A stretch of DNA of 37,698 bases, taken from NCBI GenBank assembly GCA_020029595.1, contig JAIBJN010000011.1:1-37698 (forward strand), read 5' to 3'. The translations under genes and the position numbers were made by a program. Below are positions 14,455-22,281 of this stretch, one piece after another. The notes below the pieces were generated by a model. The model was not told the DNA's origin. It was given only the letters and a program-made list of their open reading frames with translations, and made no database searches. How positions within the stretch are numbered: position 1 is the first letter of the stretch; the number at the start of each line of letters is the position of its first letter. The DNA is from Actinomycetota bacterium (GTDB taxonomy: Bacteria > Actinomycetota > Thermoleophilia > Gaiellales > Gaiellaceae).

Positions 14455-15206
14455 GCCCTGGCGGGCGTGGCGCCGCGCCGGTTCGCGGCGACGATCGCCG
14501 CCTGGCCGGCGGGCGCCGGGGGAAGGTCGACGAGGAGCTCGCTGGCGAACGAGGCGGCGTCTCGATGCCGCAGCGCCGGGTTGTACCGTCGCTCGAAGCC
14601 GATCGAGCTCACCGGGTTGCTGGAGAGCGCGCGCCCGCACACCGAGCCCCCGTAGTGGCTCGGGAAGACCACGACGTGATCCGGCAGCTCGAGCAGTCGG
14701 CCGAGAGAGTCGAAGAGCTCGCGCGCGAGCGGCTCCGGATCGCCCTTCGCGTGGAGGTCCGGCCGGCCGACGTCGCCGACGAGCAGGGAGTCGCCCGTGA
14801 AGACGAGCCAGGGCTCTTCGGTGCCGCGCCGGCGGTCGGCGACGACGTACGCGTGGTGGGCGGGGGCGTGACCCGGCGTGGCGAGGGCCCGCACGACCGT
14901 GTTCCCGAGCTCGATGACCGCGCCGTCCTGAAGAGCGCGGTGCGGGAAGTCGACCTCGGCGCCCTCGGGGAGGTAGGCCGTCGCGCCGGTCGCCTCGACC
15001 AGCGCCGGCAGCCCCGAGACGTGATCTGCCTGCACGTGGGTCTCGAAGACGGCGACGATGGGCTTGCCCGCGCGCTCCGCCGCCTCGAGATACGCGTCCA
15101 CGAGCTCCTCGTGCGCATCGACGACGGCCAGCCTCCCCCGGCTCGGGCAGCCGAAGAGATAGCTCGCGCACGCGGTCGCCTCGTAGAGGAAGCTCCGGAG
15201 GATCAT
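14451..15206 (-). CDS. Persulfide-dioxygenase-like metallo-beta-lactamase-fold protein
   Basis: 251 residues, ATG 15206. The metal motif reads THVQADH: H57, D61 and H62 are kept but the usual second His is Gln59. Later ligands are present (PGHAPAHH and FTGDSLL). ETHE1-type persulfide dioxygenases bind one iron through the first His, a later His and an Asp, so the Gln is compatible with that chemistry (oxidation of glutathione-type persulfide to sulfite). The rhodanese domain encoded next door supports sulfur metabolism. TAGGCT at 15213-15218 lies 6 bases before the ATG, predicting a leaderless message. Confidence 0.85.
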   Translation of the reverse strand: MILRSFLYEATACASYLFGCPSRGRLAVVDAHEELVDAYLEAAERAGKPIVAVFETHVQADHVSGLPALVEATGATAYLPEGAEVDFPHRALQDGAVIELGNTVVRALATPGHAPAHHAYVVADRRRGTEEPWLVFTGDSLLVGDVGRPDLHAKGDPEPLARELFDSLGRLLELPDHVVVFPSHYGGSVCGRALSSNPVSSIGFERRYNPALRHRDAASFASELLVDLPPAPAGQAAIVAANRRGATPARA

Positions 15207-15212
15207 AAGGCC

Positions 15213-15257
15213 AGCCTAGGCCGACCGTTATCATTGAGCAAGGCGAATCTTCAGATA
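15213..15257. promoter_or_regulatory. Divergent control region of the sulfur module
   Basis: The 63-base gap between the metallo-hydrolase and LysR genes holds a minus-strand -10 (TAGGCT, 15213-15218) and a dyad of TATC (15229-15232) and GATA (15254-15257). LysR proteins usually bind such divergent gaps; the exact site is a guess. Confidence 0.35.
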
Positions 15258-15269
15258 GCAGCCATCGCC

Positions 15270-16217
15270 ATGACCGATAGTTCTCTCTCGCTCCTGTGGG
15301 ACGCGACACGGCTTCGGCTCCTCGTCGAGATCGAGCGGCAGGGCAGCGTCTCCGCCGCCGCCCGCGCGGTGGGAATCGGCCAGCCCTCGGCCAGCGAGCA
15401 TGTGCGCCTGCTCGAGGCCGCCGCCGGCCAGCGGCTGGTCGAGCGCAACGGGCGCGGCAGCCGCCTGACCGAGGCGGGCCGTGTCCTCGCTCTCCACGCC
15501 GGCCAAGCGCTCGCCACGCTTGCCGCCGGCGAGGAGGAGCTGCGCGCCCTCGCCGGCCTCGAGGCGGGGACGATCCACGTCGGCGCGTCCACGACACCCG
15601 GCGTCTACCTGCTCCCGGACACGCTGGGCTGCTTTCGCCGGGACCACCCGAACGTGGCCGTCGAGGTCGAGATCGCCTCGAGCGGGGAGATCCTCGAGCG
15701 GCTGCTCGCGGGACGCATCCAGCTGGCGCTCGTCGGCGAGACCGCCGCGGACGACCGCATCGCGCTCGACCCCTTCCTCTCCGACGAGATCGTCGGCGTC
15801 GCCCGCCCAGGGTTGCTTCGCGTTCGGAACGGCGGGGTGAGGCCGTCGGCGCTTCGAGACCAGACGCACCTCGTCCGCGAGCCGCGCTCGAGCACCCGCC
15901 GCGTGGCCGACCGGGCGCTCGCCGAAGCGGGCGCGGCCTTCGCCCGCGTGTGGGAGCTCGACTCGAGCGAGGCCCAGAAGCGAGCCGCCCGCGAGGGGCT
16001 CGGCGTCGCCTTTCTCTCGCGGTTCGCAGTCGCCGAGGAGGTCGAGCGCGGCGAGCTGGAGAGCTTCCGCCTGGCCGGCCGCCCGCCGATCGGGCGAAGC
16101 CTCTTCGTCGCCCGCCTGGCGCGCCGCCCGCTCAGCCCGAGCGAACGCGGCTTCGTCGCCACCCTCATGCGTTGCTGTGCCACGCAGGACACCTTCGCGG
16201 CCGCTTTGCTCGGCTAA
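15270..16217 (+). CDS. LysR-family transcriptional regulator
   Basis: 315 residues, ATG 15270. The N-terminal winged helix has GSVSAAARAVGIGQPSASEH (about 25-45); the C-terminal substrate-binding domain begins near residue 95 (GTIHVGASTTPGVYLLP). It is transcribed away from the metallo-hydrolase and MFS-rhodanese genes, the usual position for the regulator of a neighbouring operon. CysL/CysB-like regulators of sulfur genes belong to this family, and a sulfur-linked inducer is inferred. It lies upstream of phoR but has no evident role in phosphate control. Confidence 0.9.
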   Translation: MTDSSLSLLWDATRLRLLVEIERQGSVSAAARAVGIGQPSASEHVRLLEAAAGQRLVERNGRGSRLTEAGRVLALHAGQALATLAAGEEELRALAGLEAGTIHVGASTTPGVYLLPDTLGCFRRDHPNVAVEVEIASSGEILERLLAGRIQLALVGETAADDRIALDPFLSDEIVGVARPGLLRVRNGGVRPSALRDQTHLVREPRSSTRRVADRALAEAGAAFARVWELDSSEAQKRAAREGLGVAFLSRFAVAEEVERGELESFRLAGRPPIGRSLFVARLARRPLSPSERGFVATLMRCCATQDTFAAALLG

Positions 16218-16241
16218 TCACTGGCGCGTGAACGAGCGGGC

Positions 16242-16247
16242 TACGAT
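16242..16247 (+). promoter_or_regulatory. -10 element of phoR
   Basis: TACGAT, 9 bases before the GTG start at 16257, giving a leader of only about 3 bases. No Pho repeats are in register with it. Confidence 0.4.
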
Positions 16248-16256
16248 CCCGTCGAG

Positions 16257-17225
16257 GTGCGGCGTTTCTTCCGACGCAGCGGCAACGGCCCCAGATCCGA
16301 TCCGGCCCTGGACGAGCTTCGGCTCGAGGCGAAGCGCGGGCGCGCGCTCGTCGAGGAGAGCCGAGAGATCGTCGTCGTGCTCGACGAGGACGAGCGGGTC
16401 GTGGCCGCGAGCCGGCGAGCCCGCGAGCTCCTGAGCGGTCTCGAGGAGGGCGCCCCGGCCCCGAACGCTCTCGTGCGCAGCGCGCTCACGATCCCGTACG
16501 AGGTGGACGGACGGCGCGAGACCATCCTCTACGCGCGGGACTCGGGCGACATGGCGGCCTATGAGGAGCTCCGAGCCGGCTTCACGGCTGCCGTCTCCCA
16601 CGAGTTGCGCACCCCGCTCGCGCGTGTCCTCGCGCTCCTCGAGAGCGCCGCCCTCCCCGGCGCCGACGTCGGCGACCTCATCCAGCAGGCTCAGGGCGAG
16701 GTCGACCAGATCCGGGAGCTGATCGACGACATCCTCTTCCTCTCGGAGCTCGAGTCGGGTCACGAGGTCGTCGGCCTTGGCACGACCCGGGTCTTCCCGC
16801 TCGTCGTCGAGGTCGTCGAGAGCCTCGAGGAGCAGGCCGTACGGGCGGGGGTGGCGATCGAGGTCGAGGCGGACGAGGACGCCGAGCTGCCGCTCCGGCC
16901 GCGGATGATCCGCGTCGTCGTCCAGAACCTCGCGCAGAACGCCGTCCGTTATGCCGGCCCTGGAGCGCACCTTCGCCTCTCGCTCCGCCACGAGGAAGGC
17001 GGCGTCGAGCTCGTCGCCGCGGACGACGGCGTCGGGGTGGCCGAGGAAGACCTCCCGCGGCTCTTCGAGCGCTTCTACCGCGCCGACCGCGCCCGTGCCT
17101 CGCGAGGCACCGGTCTCGGCCTCGCCATCGTCAAGCACGTCGTCTCCTCGGCCGGGGGAACCGTGGAGGCGACGGGCGCGCGCGGCCGGGGGCTCACGAT
17201 CCGCTGCTTCTTCCCTGCGGCTTGA
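16257..17225 (+). CDS. phoR: PhoR-like sensor histidine kinase without membrane helices
   Basis: 322 residues, GTG start. A short PAS-like region (about 20-100) precedes the HisKA helix (AAVSHELRTPLARVL, phospho-His near 115) and an ATPase domain with QNLAQNAVRYA, ADDGVGV and GTGLGLAIVKHV. The position directly ahead of pstS marks it as the PhoR partner of PhoB. No hydrophobic helix is visible at the N-terminus, whereas PhoR proteins are usually membrane-bound; this one may be soluble or held near the membrane by PhoU and the Pst complex. The pstS Pho box starts 8 bases past its stop. Confidence 0.85.
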   Translation: MRRFFRRSGNGPRSDPALDELRLEAKRGRALVEESREIVVVLDEDERVVAASRRARELLSGLEEGAPAPNALVRSALTIPYEVDGRRETILYARDSGDMAAYEELRAGFTAAVSHELRTPLARVLALLESAALPGADVGDLIQQAQGEVDQIRELIDDILFLSELESGHEVVGLGTTRVFPLVVEVVESLEEQAVRAGVAIEVEADEDAELPLRPRMIRVVVQNLAQNAVRYAGPGAHLRLSLRHEEGGVELVAADDGVGVAEEDLPRLFERFYRADRARASRGTGLGLAIVKHVVSSAGGTVEATGARGRGLTIRCFFPAA

Positions 17226-17232
17226 GGCCACT

Positions 17233-17299
17233 CTTCACCACCTCTTCACCACTCGTTCACGGCCTTTCAGCCCACACCCCGGCAGGCCAGGGCGACACT
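17233..17299 (+). promoter_or_regulatory. Pho box and -10 of the pst operon
   Basis: Four 11-base repeats in a row: CTTCACCACCT (17233), CTTCACCACTC (17244), GTTCACGGCCT (17255) and TTCAGCCCACA (17266). The -10 is GACACT at 17294-17299, so the repeats start 61, 50, 39 and 28 bases upstream. This is the clearest copy and the reference for the others. Confidence 0.85.
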
Positions 17300-17330
17300 C
17301 GCGTCGATGCAACGACGCGAAAGGAGAACC

Positions 17331-18338
17331 GTGGGAATTCGTCCCATCCCGAGGCTCGTCCTCCTCCTGCTGGCGCTCGCGGTCCTGGCGCTCGGCGCCG
17401 CCGGGTGTGGCCGGGACGAGGACGAGGACGACGCGTCCGCCCCGGCTACGTCCGAGGAGACGACCACCGCAGAGGCCGAGCAGCTGTCCGGAAAGGTGAT
17501 CGCGGACGGCTCGAGCACGGTCGGTCCGCTGACGACGGCCGCCGCGGAGGCCTACCGCGAGGTGCAGCCCGACGTGAACGTCGAAGTGGGGATCTCCGGC
17601 ACAGGCGGCGGCTTCGAGCGCTTCTGCGCCGGCGAGACCGACATCTCGGACGCCTCGCGCCCGATCAAGGACGACGAGGAGGCGCCGATCTGCGCGGATG
17701 CCGGCATCGAGTACGTCGACTACCAGGTCGCCGTCGATGCGCTGACAGTCATCATCAACCCCGAGAACGACTGGGCGACCTGCCTGACCACCGAGCAGCT
17801 GAAGAAGATCTGGGAGCCCAAGGCCGAGGGCAAGATCACGAACTGGAACCAGGTCGACCCGAGCTTCCCCGACGAGCCGCTGACGCTCGCGGGCGCGGGA
17901 ACCGACTCCGGCACGTTCGACTACTTCACCGACGTGATCAACGGCGAGGAGGGCGCGAGCCGCGCCGACTACAACGCCACCGAGGACGACAACGTCACCG
18001 TCCAGGCGGTCGCCGGCGAGAAGGGCGCCCTCGGCTACCTCGGTTTCTCATACTACGAGCAGAACCTGGACACGCTGAAGGCGGTCGAGATCGACGGCGG
18101 CGGCGGCTGCGTCGCCCCGAGCGCCGAGACCGCCCAGGACGGCACCTACACGCCGCTCGCGCGGCCACTCTTCATCTACGTGAAGAACGAGTCCATCCAG
18201 ACGAAGCCTCAGGTCAAGGGGTTCGTCGACTACTACCTGAACAACCTGGACGCTCTCGCTGAGGCGGCGTTGTTCATCGGCGTTCCCGAGGACGTCGTCA
18301 GCGAGAATCTCTCCAAGCTCCAGACCCAGGCGGGCTAG
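17331..18338 (+). CDS. pstS: Phosphate-binding lipoprotein PstS
   Basis: 335 residues from GTG 17331, which follows a near-ideal AAAGGAGAACC; an ATG at 17307 lacks such a site. The N-terminus is a lipoprotein signal (hydrophobic 9-22, then GAAGC with the lipid-bearing Cys26) followed by an acidic, Thr-rich linker. The mature part has the phosphate-loop hallmarks [10 protein letters not shown] and [12 protein letters not shown]. It captures phosphate outside the membrane and delivers it to PstCA. First gene of the pst operon. Confidence 0.95.
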   Translation: MGIRPIPRLVLLLLALAVLALGAAGCGRDEDEDDASAPATSEETTTAEAEQLSGKVIADGSSTVGPLTTAAAEAYREVQPDVNVEVGISGTGGGFERFCAGETDISDASRPIKDDEEAPICADAGIEYVDYQVAVDALTVIINPENDWATCLTTEQLKKIWEPKAEGKITNWNQVDPSFPDEPLTLAGAGTDSGTFDYFTDVINGEEGASRADYNATEDDNVTVQAVAGEKGALGYLGFSYYEQNLDTLKAVEIDGGGGCVAPSAETAQDGTYTPLARPLFIYVKNESIQTKPQVKGFVDYYLNNLDALAEAALFIGVPEDVVSENLSKLQTQAG

Positions 18339-18347
18339 CAGCAGGGA

Positions 18348-19286
18348 ATGACAGCTCAGGACGCAACCGCAGCCGCGCAGCCGGAACCGATCCGGCTGCG
18401 CGGCGAGCGCAGGCGCTGGGGCGAGGACGTCGTCAAGGGCATCCTCGCCCTCTGCGCCCTCGTCTCGGTGGCGACGACGATCGGGATCATCATCGCCCTC
18501 GTCGAGCCGTCGATCGAGTTCTTCCGAGAAGTGTCGATCGTTGACTTCTTCTCCGGAGACCGGTGGGCGCCGCTCTTCACCCCAGCCTCGTTCGGAATCC
18601 AGCCGCTTCTCGTAGGCACCCTCGTCGTCACCTTCTGGGCCTGCGTGGTCTGCCTCCCGTGCGGGCTCGGCGCCGCCATCTACATGAGCGAGTACGCACG
18701 CCCGCGCGTCCGCAACGTTCTCAAGCCTGCCCTCGAGACGCTCGCGGGAATCCCGACTGTCGTCTTCGGATTCTTCGCGCTGACGTTCTTCACCCCCCTC
18801 CTCCAGGACCTCGGCCTCGGCGTGAACGTGTTCAACGTCCTCGCCGCGGGGCTCGTGGTCGGCGTCATGCTCATCCCCGTCGTCGCGTCGGTCTCGGAGG
18901 ACGCCATGAGCGCCGTCCCCCAGGAGCTCCGCGACGGTGCGTACGCGCTCGGCTCCACGCGCCTGCAGGTCTCCACCCGCATCGTCGTGCCGGCGGCGAT
19001 CTCCGGCATCATCGCCAGCTACATGCTCGCGATCTCGCGGGCCATCGGCGAGACGATGATCGTCCTCATCGCCGCAGGCGGGATTGCCAAGATCACGTTC
19101 GATCCGCGCGAGCAGTCCCAGACGATGACCGCCTTCATCGGCGCGACCGGCATCGGCGACATCCCCACCGGCTCGATCGAGTACAAGACCATCTTCGCGG
19201 TTGGGCTGACGCTGTTCGTGATCACGTTCGCCATGAACATGCTCTCGATTCGCCTCGTGCGGAAGTTCCGGGAGATCTACGAGTGA
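18348..19286 (+). CDS. pstC: Phosphate ABC transporter permease PstC
   Basis: 312 residues, ATG 18348 preceded by CAGGGA. Six or so membrane helices; the permease loop that contacts the ATPase reads ELRDGAYALGSTRLQ. The N-terminal 30 residues are polar and cytoplasmic. It follows pstS by 9 bases. The stop is followed by an unusual 130-base hairpin-rich gap before pstA. Confidence 0.94.
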   Translation: MTAQDATAAAQPEPIRLRGERRRWGEDVVKGILALCALVSVATTIGIIIALVEPSIEFFREVSIVDFFSGDRWAPLFTPASFGIQPLLVGTLVVTFWACVVCLPCGLGAAIYMSEYARPRVRNVLKPALETLAGIPTVVFGFFALTFFTPLLQDLGLGVNVFNVLAAGLVVGVMLIPVVASVSEDAMSAVPQELRDGAYALGSTRLQVSTRIVVPAAISGIIASYMLAISRAIGETMIVLIAAGGIAKITFDPREQSQTMTAFIGATGIGDIPTGSIEYKTIFAVGLTLFVITFAMNMLSIRLVRKFREIYE

Positions 19287-19311
19287 GCGTCGCTCGCCTT
19301 CGGCTCGCTCC

Positions 19312-19338
19312 CGTGGGGGAAACCATGTTTCCCCCACG
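19312..19338. repeat. Perfect inverted repeat 1 in the pstC-pstA gap
   Basis: Arms of 12 bases (core GTGGGGGAAAC and its complement) around CAT, 25 bases past the pstC stop. Very stable as RNA; could slow or end transcription inside the pst operon, or protect the pstSC message. Confidence 0.75.
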
Positions 19339-19357
19339 AGCCCGCTTCTTTGACCCA

Positions 19358-19383
19358 GTGGAGGAACCTCCCGGTTCCCCCAC
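19358..19383. repeat. Inverted repeat 2 in the pstC-pstA gap
   Basis: Eleven-base arms GTGGAGGAACC and GGTTCCCCCAC around TCCC, with one mismatch. The arms resemble those of repeat 1, so the two may be copies of one element. Confidence 0.65.
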
Positions 19384-19394
19384 ACCCCTTCCAC

Positions 19395-19424
19395 ACGCTC
19401 ATAGGCCGGTCGGCCTATGAGCGT
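19395..19424. repeat. Perfect inverted repeat 3, enclosing the pstA start codon
   Basis: Two perfect 14-base arms (ACGCTCATAGGCCG and its complement) around GT. The right arm contains the pstA ATG at 19417. In mRNA the start codon and all sequence just upstream would be paired, so pstA translation may depend on opening this hairpin. No Shine-Dalgarno sequence is visible. Confidence 0.75.
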
Positions 19425-20292
19425 TACCACCGAGTCGCTGGGCAGCCGTTCGCACGGCGACCGGGTGCGAGGCACCGCCTTCTACGTCCTGCTGCTCGTC
19501 TCGGTCACGATCGGCTTCCTCCTGCTCGGCGTGCTCCTCGTGGACGTGATCCGCAAGGGGATCGGCTATGTCGACCCGACCCTCTTGAACGAGCCGAACT
19601 CCTCCGACCCGAACAAGGCGGGCGCCGGGCCCGCGATCCGCGGGACGATCTACATGATGATCCTGCTTCTCGTCATGGTCGTCCCCATCGGCGTGGGGAC
19701 TGCGCTCTACCTCGAGGAGTACGCGAATCGCGAGCGCTGGTACAACCGGCTGCTGGAGATCAACATCCAGAACCTGGCCGCGGTGCCGTCGATCGTCTAC
19801 GGGATCCTCGGGCTCGCCTTCCTCGTCCGCGGCATCGGGCTCGGACGCGTGCTCCTCGCCGGAGCGCTCATCCTGACGCTCCTCGTGCTCCCGACCGTGA
19901 TCGTGGCGAGCAGGGAGGCGATCCGGGCGGTCCCGGACTCGATCCGCCAGGGGGCCTACGCCCTCGGCGCGACACAGTGGCAGGTCGTCTGGCGACAGGT
20001 GCTCCCGGCTTCGATCCCGGGCATCGCCACGGGATCGATCCTCGCGCTCGCGCGCGCGATCGGGGAGACGGCGCCGCTCCTGCTCGTCGGGGCCCTCACC
20101 TACGTCGCCGTGAACCCCACGCTCCTCGGCTCCTACACCGCCCTCCCGGTCCAGATCTACCAGTGGATCGCGCGGCCGCAGGAGGAGTTCCGCGTCTTGG
20201 CCGCCGCCGGGATCATCGTGCTGCTCGTGATCCTGCTGACGATGAACGCCTTCGCAATCTGGCTCCGCAACCGCTACCAGAGAAGATGGTGA
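19417..20292 (+). CDS. pstA: Phosphate ABC transporter permease PstA
   Basis: 291 residues from ATG 19417. Six membrane helices and the permease loop [15 protein letters not shown], matching the PstC loop. Partner of PstC in the membrane channel. The start codon lies within a perfect 14-base hairpin arm; an in-frame GTG at 19465 would shorten the polar N-terminus by 16 residues and escape the hairpin, but it has no ribosome site either. The stop overlaps the pstB start. Confidence 0.92.
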   Translation: MSVTTESLGSRSHGDRVRGTAFYVLLLVSVTIGFLLLGVLLVDVIRKGIGYVDPTLLNEPNSSDPNKAGAGPAIRGTIYMMILLLVMVVPIGVGTALYLEEYANRERWYNRLLEINIQNLAAVPSIVYGILGLAFLVRGIGLGRVLLAGALILTLLVLPTVIVASREAIRAVPDSIRQGAYALGATQWQVVWRQVLPASIPGIATGSILALARAIGETAPLLLVGALTYVAVNPTLLGSYTALPVQIYQWIARPQEEFRVLAAAGIIVLLVILLTMNAFAIWLRNRYQRRW

Positions 20293-21170
20293 TGTCCGAC
20301 ATGGAAAGCGCACCGGCCGCACCTGCAAGAATCGCGGGCGTGGACGAGAAGATCCTCGCCGAGCGAGCGCGAGAGGCGGCCTCAACCCGCCGGGACGTCC
20401 TCTTCGACGTGTCGCGCCTGACGGTCTCGTACGCGGACGTGCCCGCCCTGAAGGGGGTGTCGCTCGAGATCTACAAGAACTTCGTGACGGCGTTCATCGG
20501 GCCGTCCGGCTGCGGGAAGAGCACCTTCATCCGCTGCTTCAACCGCATGAACGACCTGATCCCGAGCGCGAATGTCGACGGCACGATCCTCTACCACGGA
20601 ATCGACCTGTATGGGCCCGAGGTGGACTCCGTCGAGGTGCGCAAGCGGATCGGCATGGTCTTCCAGAAGCCGAATCCGTTTCCCAAGTCGATCTACGACA
20701 ACGTCGCCTTCGGCCCGCGCGTGCTCGGCTGGAAGAAGGACCTCGACGCGCGGGTCGAGCGGGCGCTCCGCCACGCGGCGCTCTGGGACGAGGTGAAGAA
20801 CCGGCTGAAGGCGAGCGCCTACAGCCTCTCGGGCGGGCAGCAGCAGCGGCTCTGCATCGCGCGCTGCCTCGCCGTCGAGCCCGACGTGCTCCTCATGGAC
20901 GAGCCCGCCTCGGCGCTCGACCCCATCTCGACGACGGCGATCGAGGACCTCATGCACGAGCTCAAGCGCGAGTACACGATCGTCATCGTCACCCACAACA
21001 TGCAGCAGGCCGCGCGCGTCGCCGACATGACGGCCTTCTTCAGTGTCGAGGTGGACGAGGAGCAGGACCGCCGCACGGGCGTCCTCGTCGAGTACGACGC
21101 GACGCCGACGATCTTCACGAACCCGGGCGACAAGCGGACGGAGGACTACGTCACCGGACGCTTCGGATGA
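20292..21170 (+). CDS. pstB: Phosphate ABC transporter ATPase PstB
   Basis: 292 residues from ATG 20292, which shares one base with the pstA stop and has AGAGAAG about 6 bases upstream; ATG 20286 and 20301 are alternatives. Walker A is GPSGCGKST, the signature is LSGGQQQR, Walker B is [11 protein letters not shown], and the switch His is in VTHNMQQA. PstB family hallmarks [15 protein letters not shown] are intact. The N-terminus carries about 35 residues more than the usual PstB (about 257 residues). Confidence 0.95.
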   Translation: MSDMESAPAAPARIAGVDEKILAERAREAASTRRDVLFDVSRLTVSYADVPALKGVSLEIYKNFVTAFIGPSGCGKSTFIRCFNRMNDLIPSANVDGTILYHGIDLYGPEVDSVEVRKRIGMVFQKPNPFPKSIYDNVAFGPRVLGWKKDLDARVERALRHAALWDEVKNRLKASAYSLSGGQQQRLCIARCLAVEPDVLLMDEPASALDPISTTAIEDLMHELKREYTIVIVTHNMQQAARVADMTAFFSVEVDEEQDRRTGVLVEYDATPTIFTNPGDKRTEDYVTGRFG

Positions 21171-21856
21171 GAGTCACGCTCCAGGAAGAGCTCGATCAGC
21201 TGGAGGCCGCGCTCCAGGAGGAGGGCGCGCTCGTCCTTCGCGCCCTGCGCGGCTGCCTGAACGCGCTCGAGCAGTCCGACGTCGAGCTGGCCGACGAGGT
21301 GATCGCCTTCGACGACGAGGTCGACGACGCTTACCTCGCGATCGAGGAAGGGATCCAGTCCCTGCTCGCCCGCCAGACCCCAGTCGCCGTCGACCTGCGC
21401 CTCGTCCTCGCCATCCTCCACGACAACCTGCACCTCGAGCGCATGGCCGACTACTGCGTGACGATCTCGAAGCTGACGAAGCTCGTGCAGGACGTCCCGC
21501 ACGACCAGACCCTCCTCGAGGGGTTCGAGGAGATGGGGCAACGGGCCGAGGAGATGATCCGCGTCGCTCTCGACTCCTTTCGCGACCGCAACGCCGCCCG
21601 GGCGGAGTCCCTCGTCGACCTCGACGAGCTGATCGACCGCGCGAACAGGCGCGTCGTCGGACACGTTCTCTCGCTCGGCGGCGACCCCGCGCTGCGCGAG
21701 TGGGGCCTCCGCATGATCATTGTCTCGCGCTGCCTCGAGCGCATTGGCGACCACGCCGTGGACATCGGGGAGCAGACGGCCTACCTCGTGAGCGGCGACT
21801 TCCGCGAGTTCACGGACGCGTCGCACGGGCCCGGCACCACTCCCCGCGACCTGTAG
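21167..21856 (+). CDS. phoU: Phosphate signalling protein PhoU
   Basis: 229 residues; ATG 21167 overlaps the pstB stop (ATGA). Two PhoU helical bundles are visible, each with the acidic metal-binding helix motif: [14 protein letters not shown] in the first and [12 protein letters not shown] in the second. The conserved ERMADYC and [10 protein letters not shown] segments are present. It links the Pst transporter to PhoR and shuts off the response when phosphate is ample. Confidence 0.94.
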   Translation: MRVTLQEELDQLEAALQEEGALVLRALRGCLNALEQSDVELADEVIAFDDEVDDAYLAIEEGIQSLLARQTPVAVDLRLVLAILHDNLHLERMADYCVTISKLTKLVQDVPHDQTLLEGFEEMGQRAEEMIRVALDSFRDRNAARAESLVDLDELIDRANRRVVGHVLSLGGDPALREWGLRMIIVSRCLERIGDHAVDIGEQTAYLVSGDFREFTDASHGPGTTPRDL

Positions 21857-22251
21857 TGCAGGCGCCGACGGTGCTCTTCGTCTGCGTCGGGAACGCGGGC
21901 CGGAGCCAGATGGCGGCCGCGCTGCTCCAGCTTCACGGCGCCGGTCGCGTCGACGTGCGCTCCGCAGGGAGCGAGCCCGCCGACCGCGTCCACCCGGCAG
22001 TCGTCGAGGCGATGGCGGAGCTCGGCGTCGACATCTACGAGGAGACGCCGAAGCGCCTCGAAGAGGAAGCCGTTCGCGGGGCGGACGTCGTCGTGACGAT
22101 GGGCTGTGGCGACGCGTGCCCCGTCTACCCGGGCAAGCGCTACGAGGACTGGGAGATCGAGGACCCGGCCGGAAAGAGTCTCGACGACGTGCGCGAGATC
22201 CGCAACGCGATCGACCGGCGCGTGCGCGTCCTCGTCGGCGAACTCCTGTAG
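21856..22251 (+). CDS. arsC: Arsenate reductase, low-molecular-weight phosphatase fold
   Basis: 131 residues; GTG 21856 shares one base with the phoU stop. The catalytic loop is CVGNAGRS, placing the nucleophile at Cys10 and the Arg at 16, and a cysteine pair sits in MGCGDACP, as in actinobacterial ArsC enzymes. These reduce arsenate to arsenite using thioredoxin or a thiol-mycoredoxin system. Arsenate enters cells through phosphate transporters, so placement at the end of the pst-phoU operon makes sense. A protein phosphatase role cannot be excluded. Confidence 0.85.
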   Translation: MQAPTVLFVCVGNAGRSQMAAALLQLHGAGRVDVRSAGSEPADRVHPAVVEAMAELGVDIYEETPKRLEEEAVRGADVVVTMGCGDACPVYPGKRYEDWEIEDPAGKSLDDVREIRNAIDRRVRVLVGELL

Positions 22252-22268
22252 CCGGCGCGGCGTCCTGC

Positions 22269-22274
22269 TACAAA
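22269..22274 (+). promoter_or_regulatory. -10-like hexamer of the metallophosphatase gene
   Basis: TACAAA lies 7 bases before GTG 22282, compatible with a leaderless message. No Pho repeats are in register, so control may come from read-through of the pst operon. Confidence 0.35.
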
Positions 22275-22281
22275 ACCGGGC

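Noticed and set aside
14455-15597. N-terminal extension of the MFS-rhodanese frame
   Set aside because: It overlaps the metallo-hydrolase gene out of frame and is Arg-rich; the true start is GTG 14454, coupled to that gene.
17307-17330. ATG 17307 as pstS start
   Set aside because: It lacks a ribosome site, while GTG 17331 has a near-ideal one and gives a clean lipoprotein signal.
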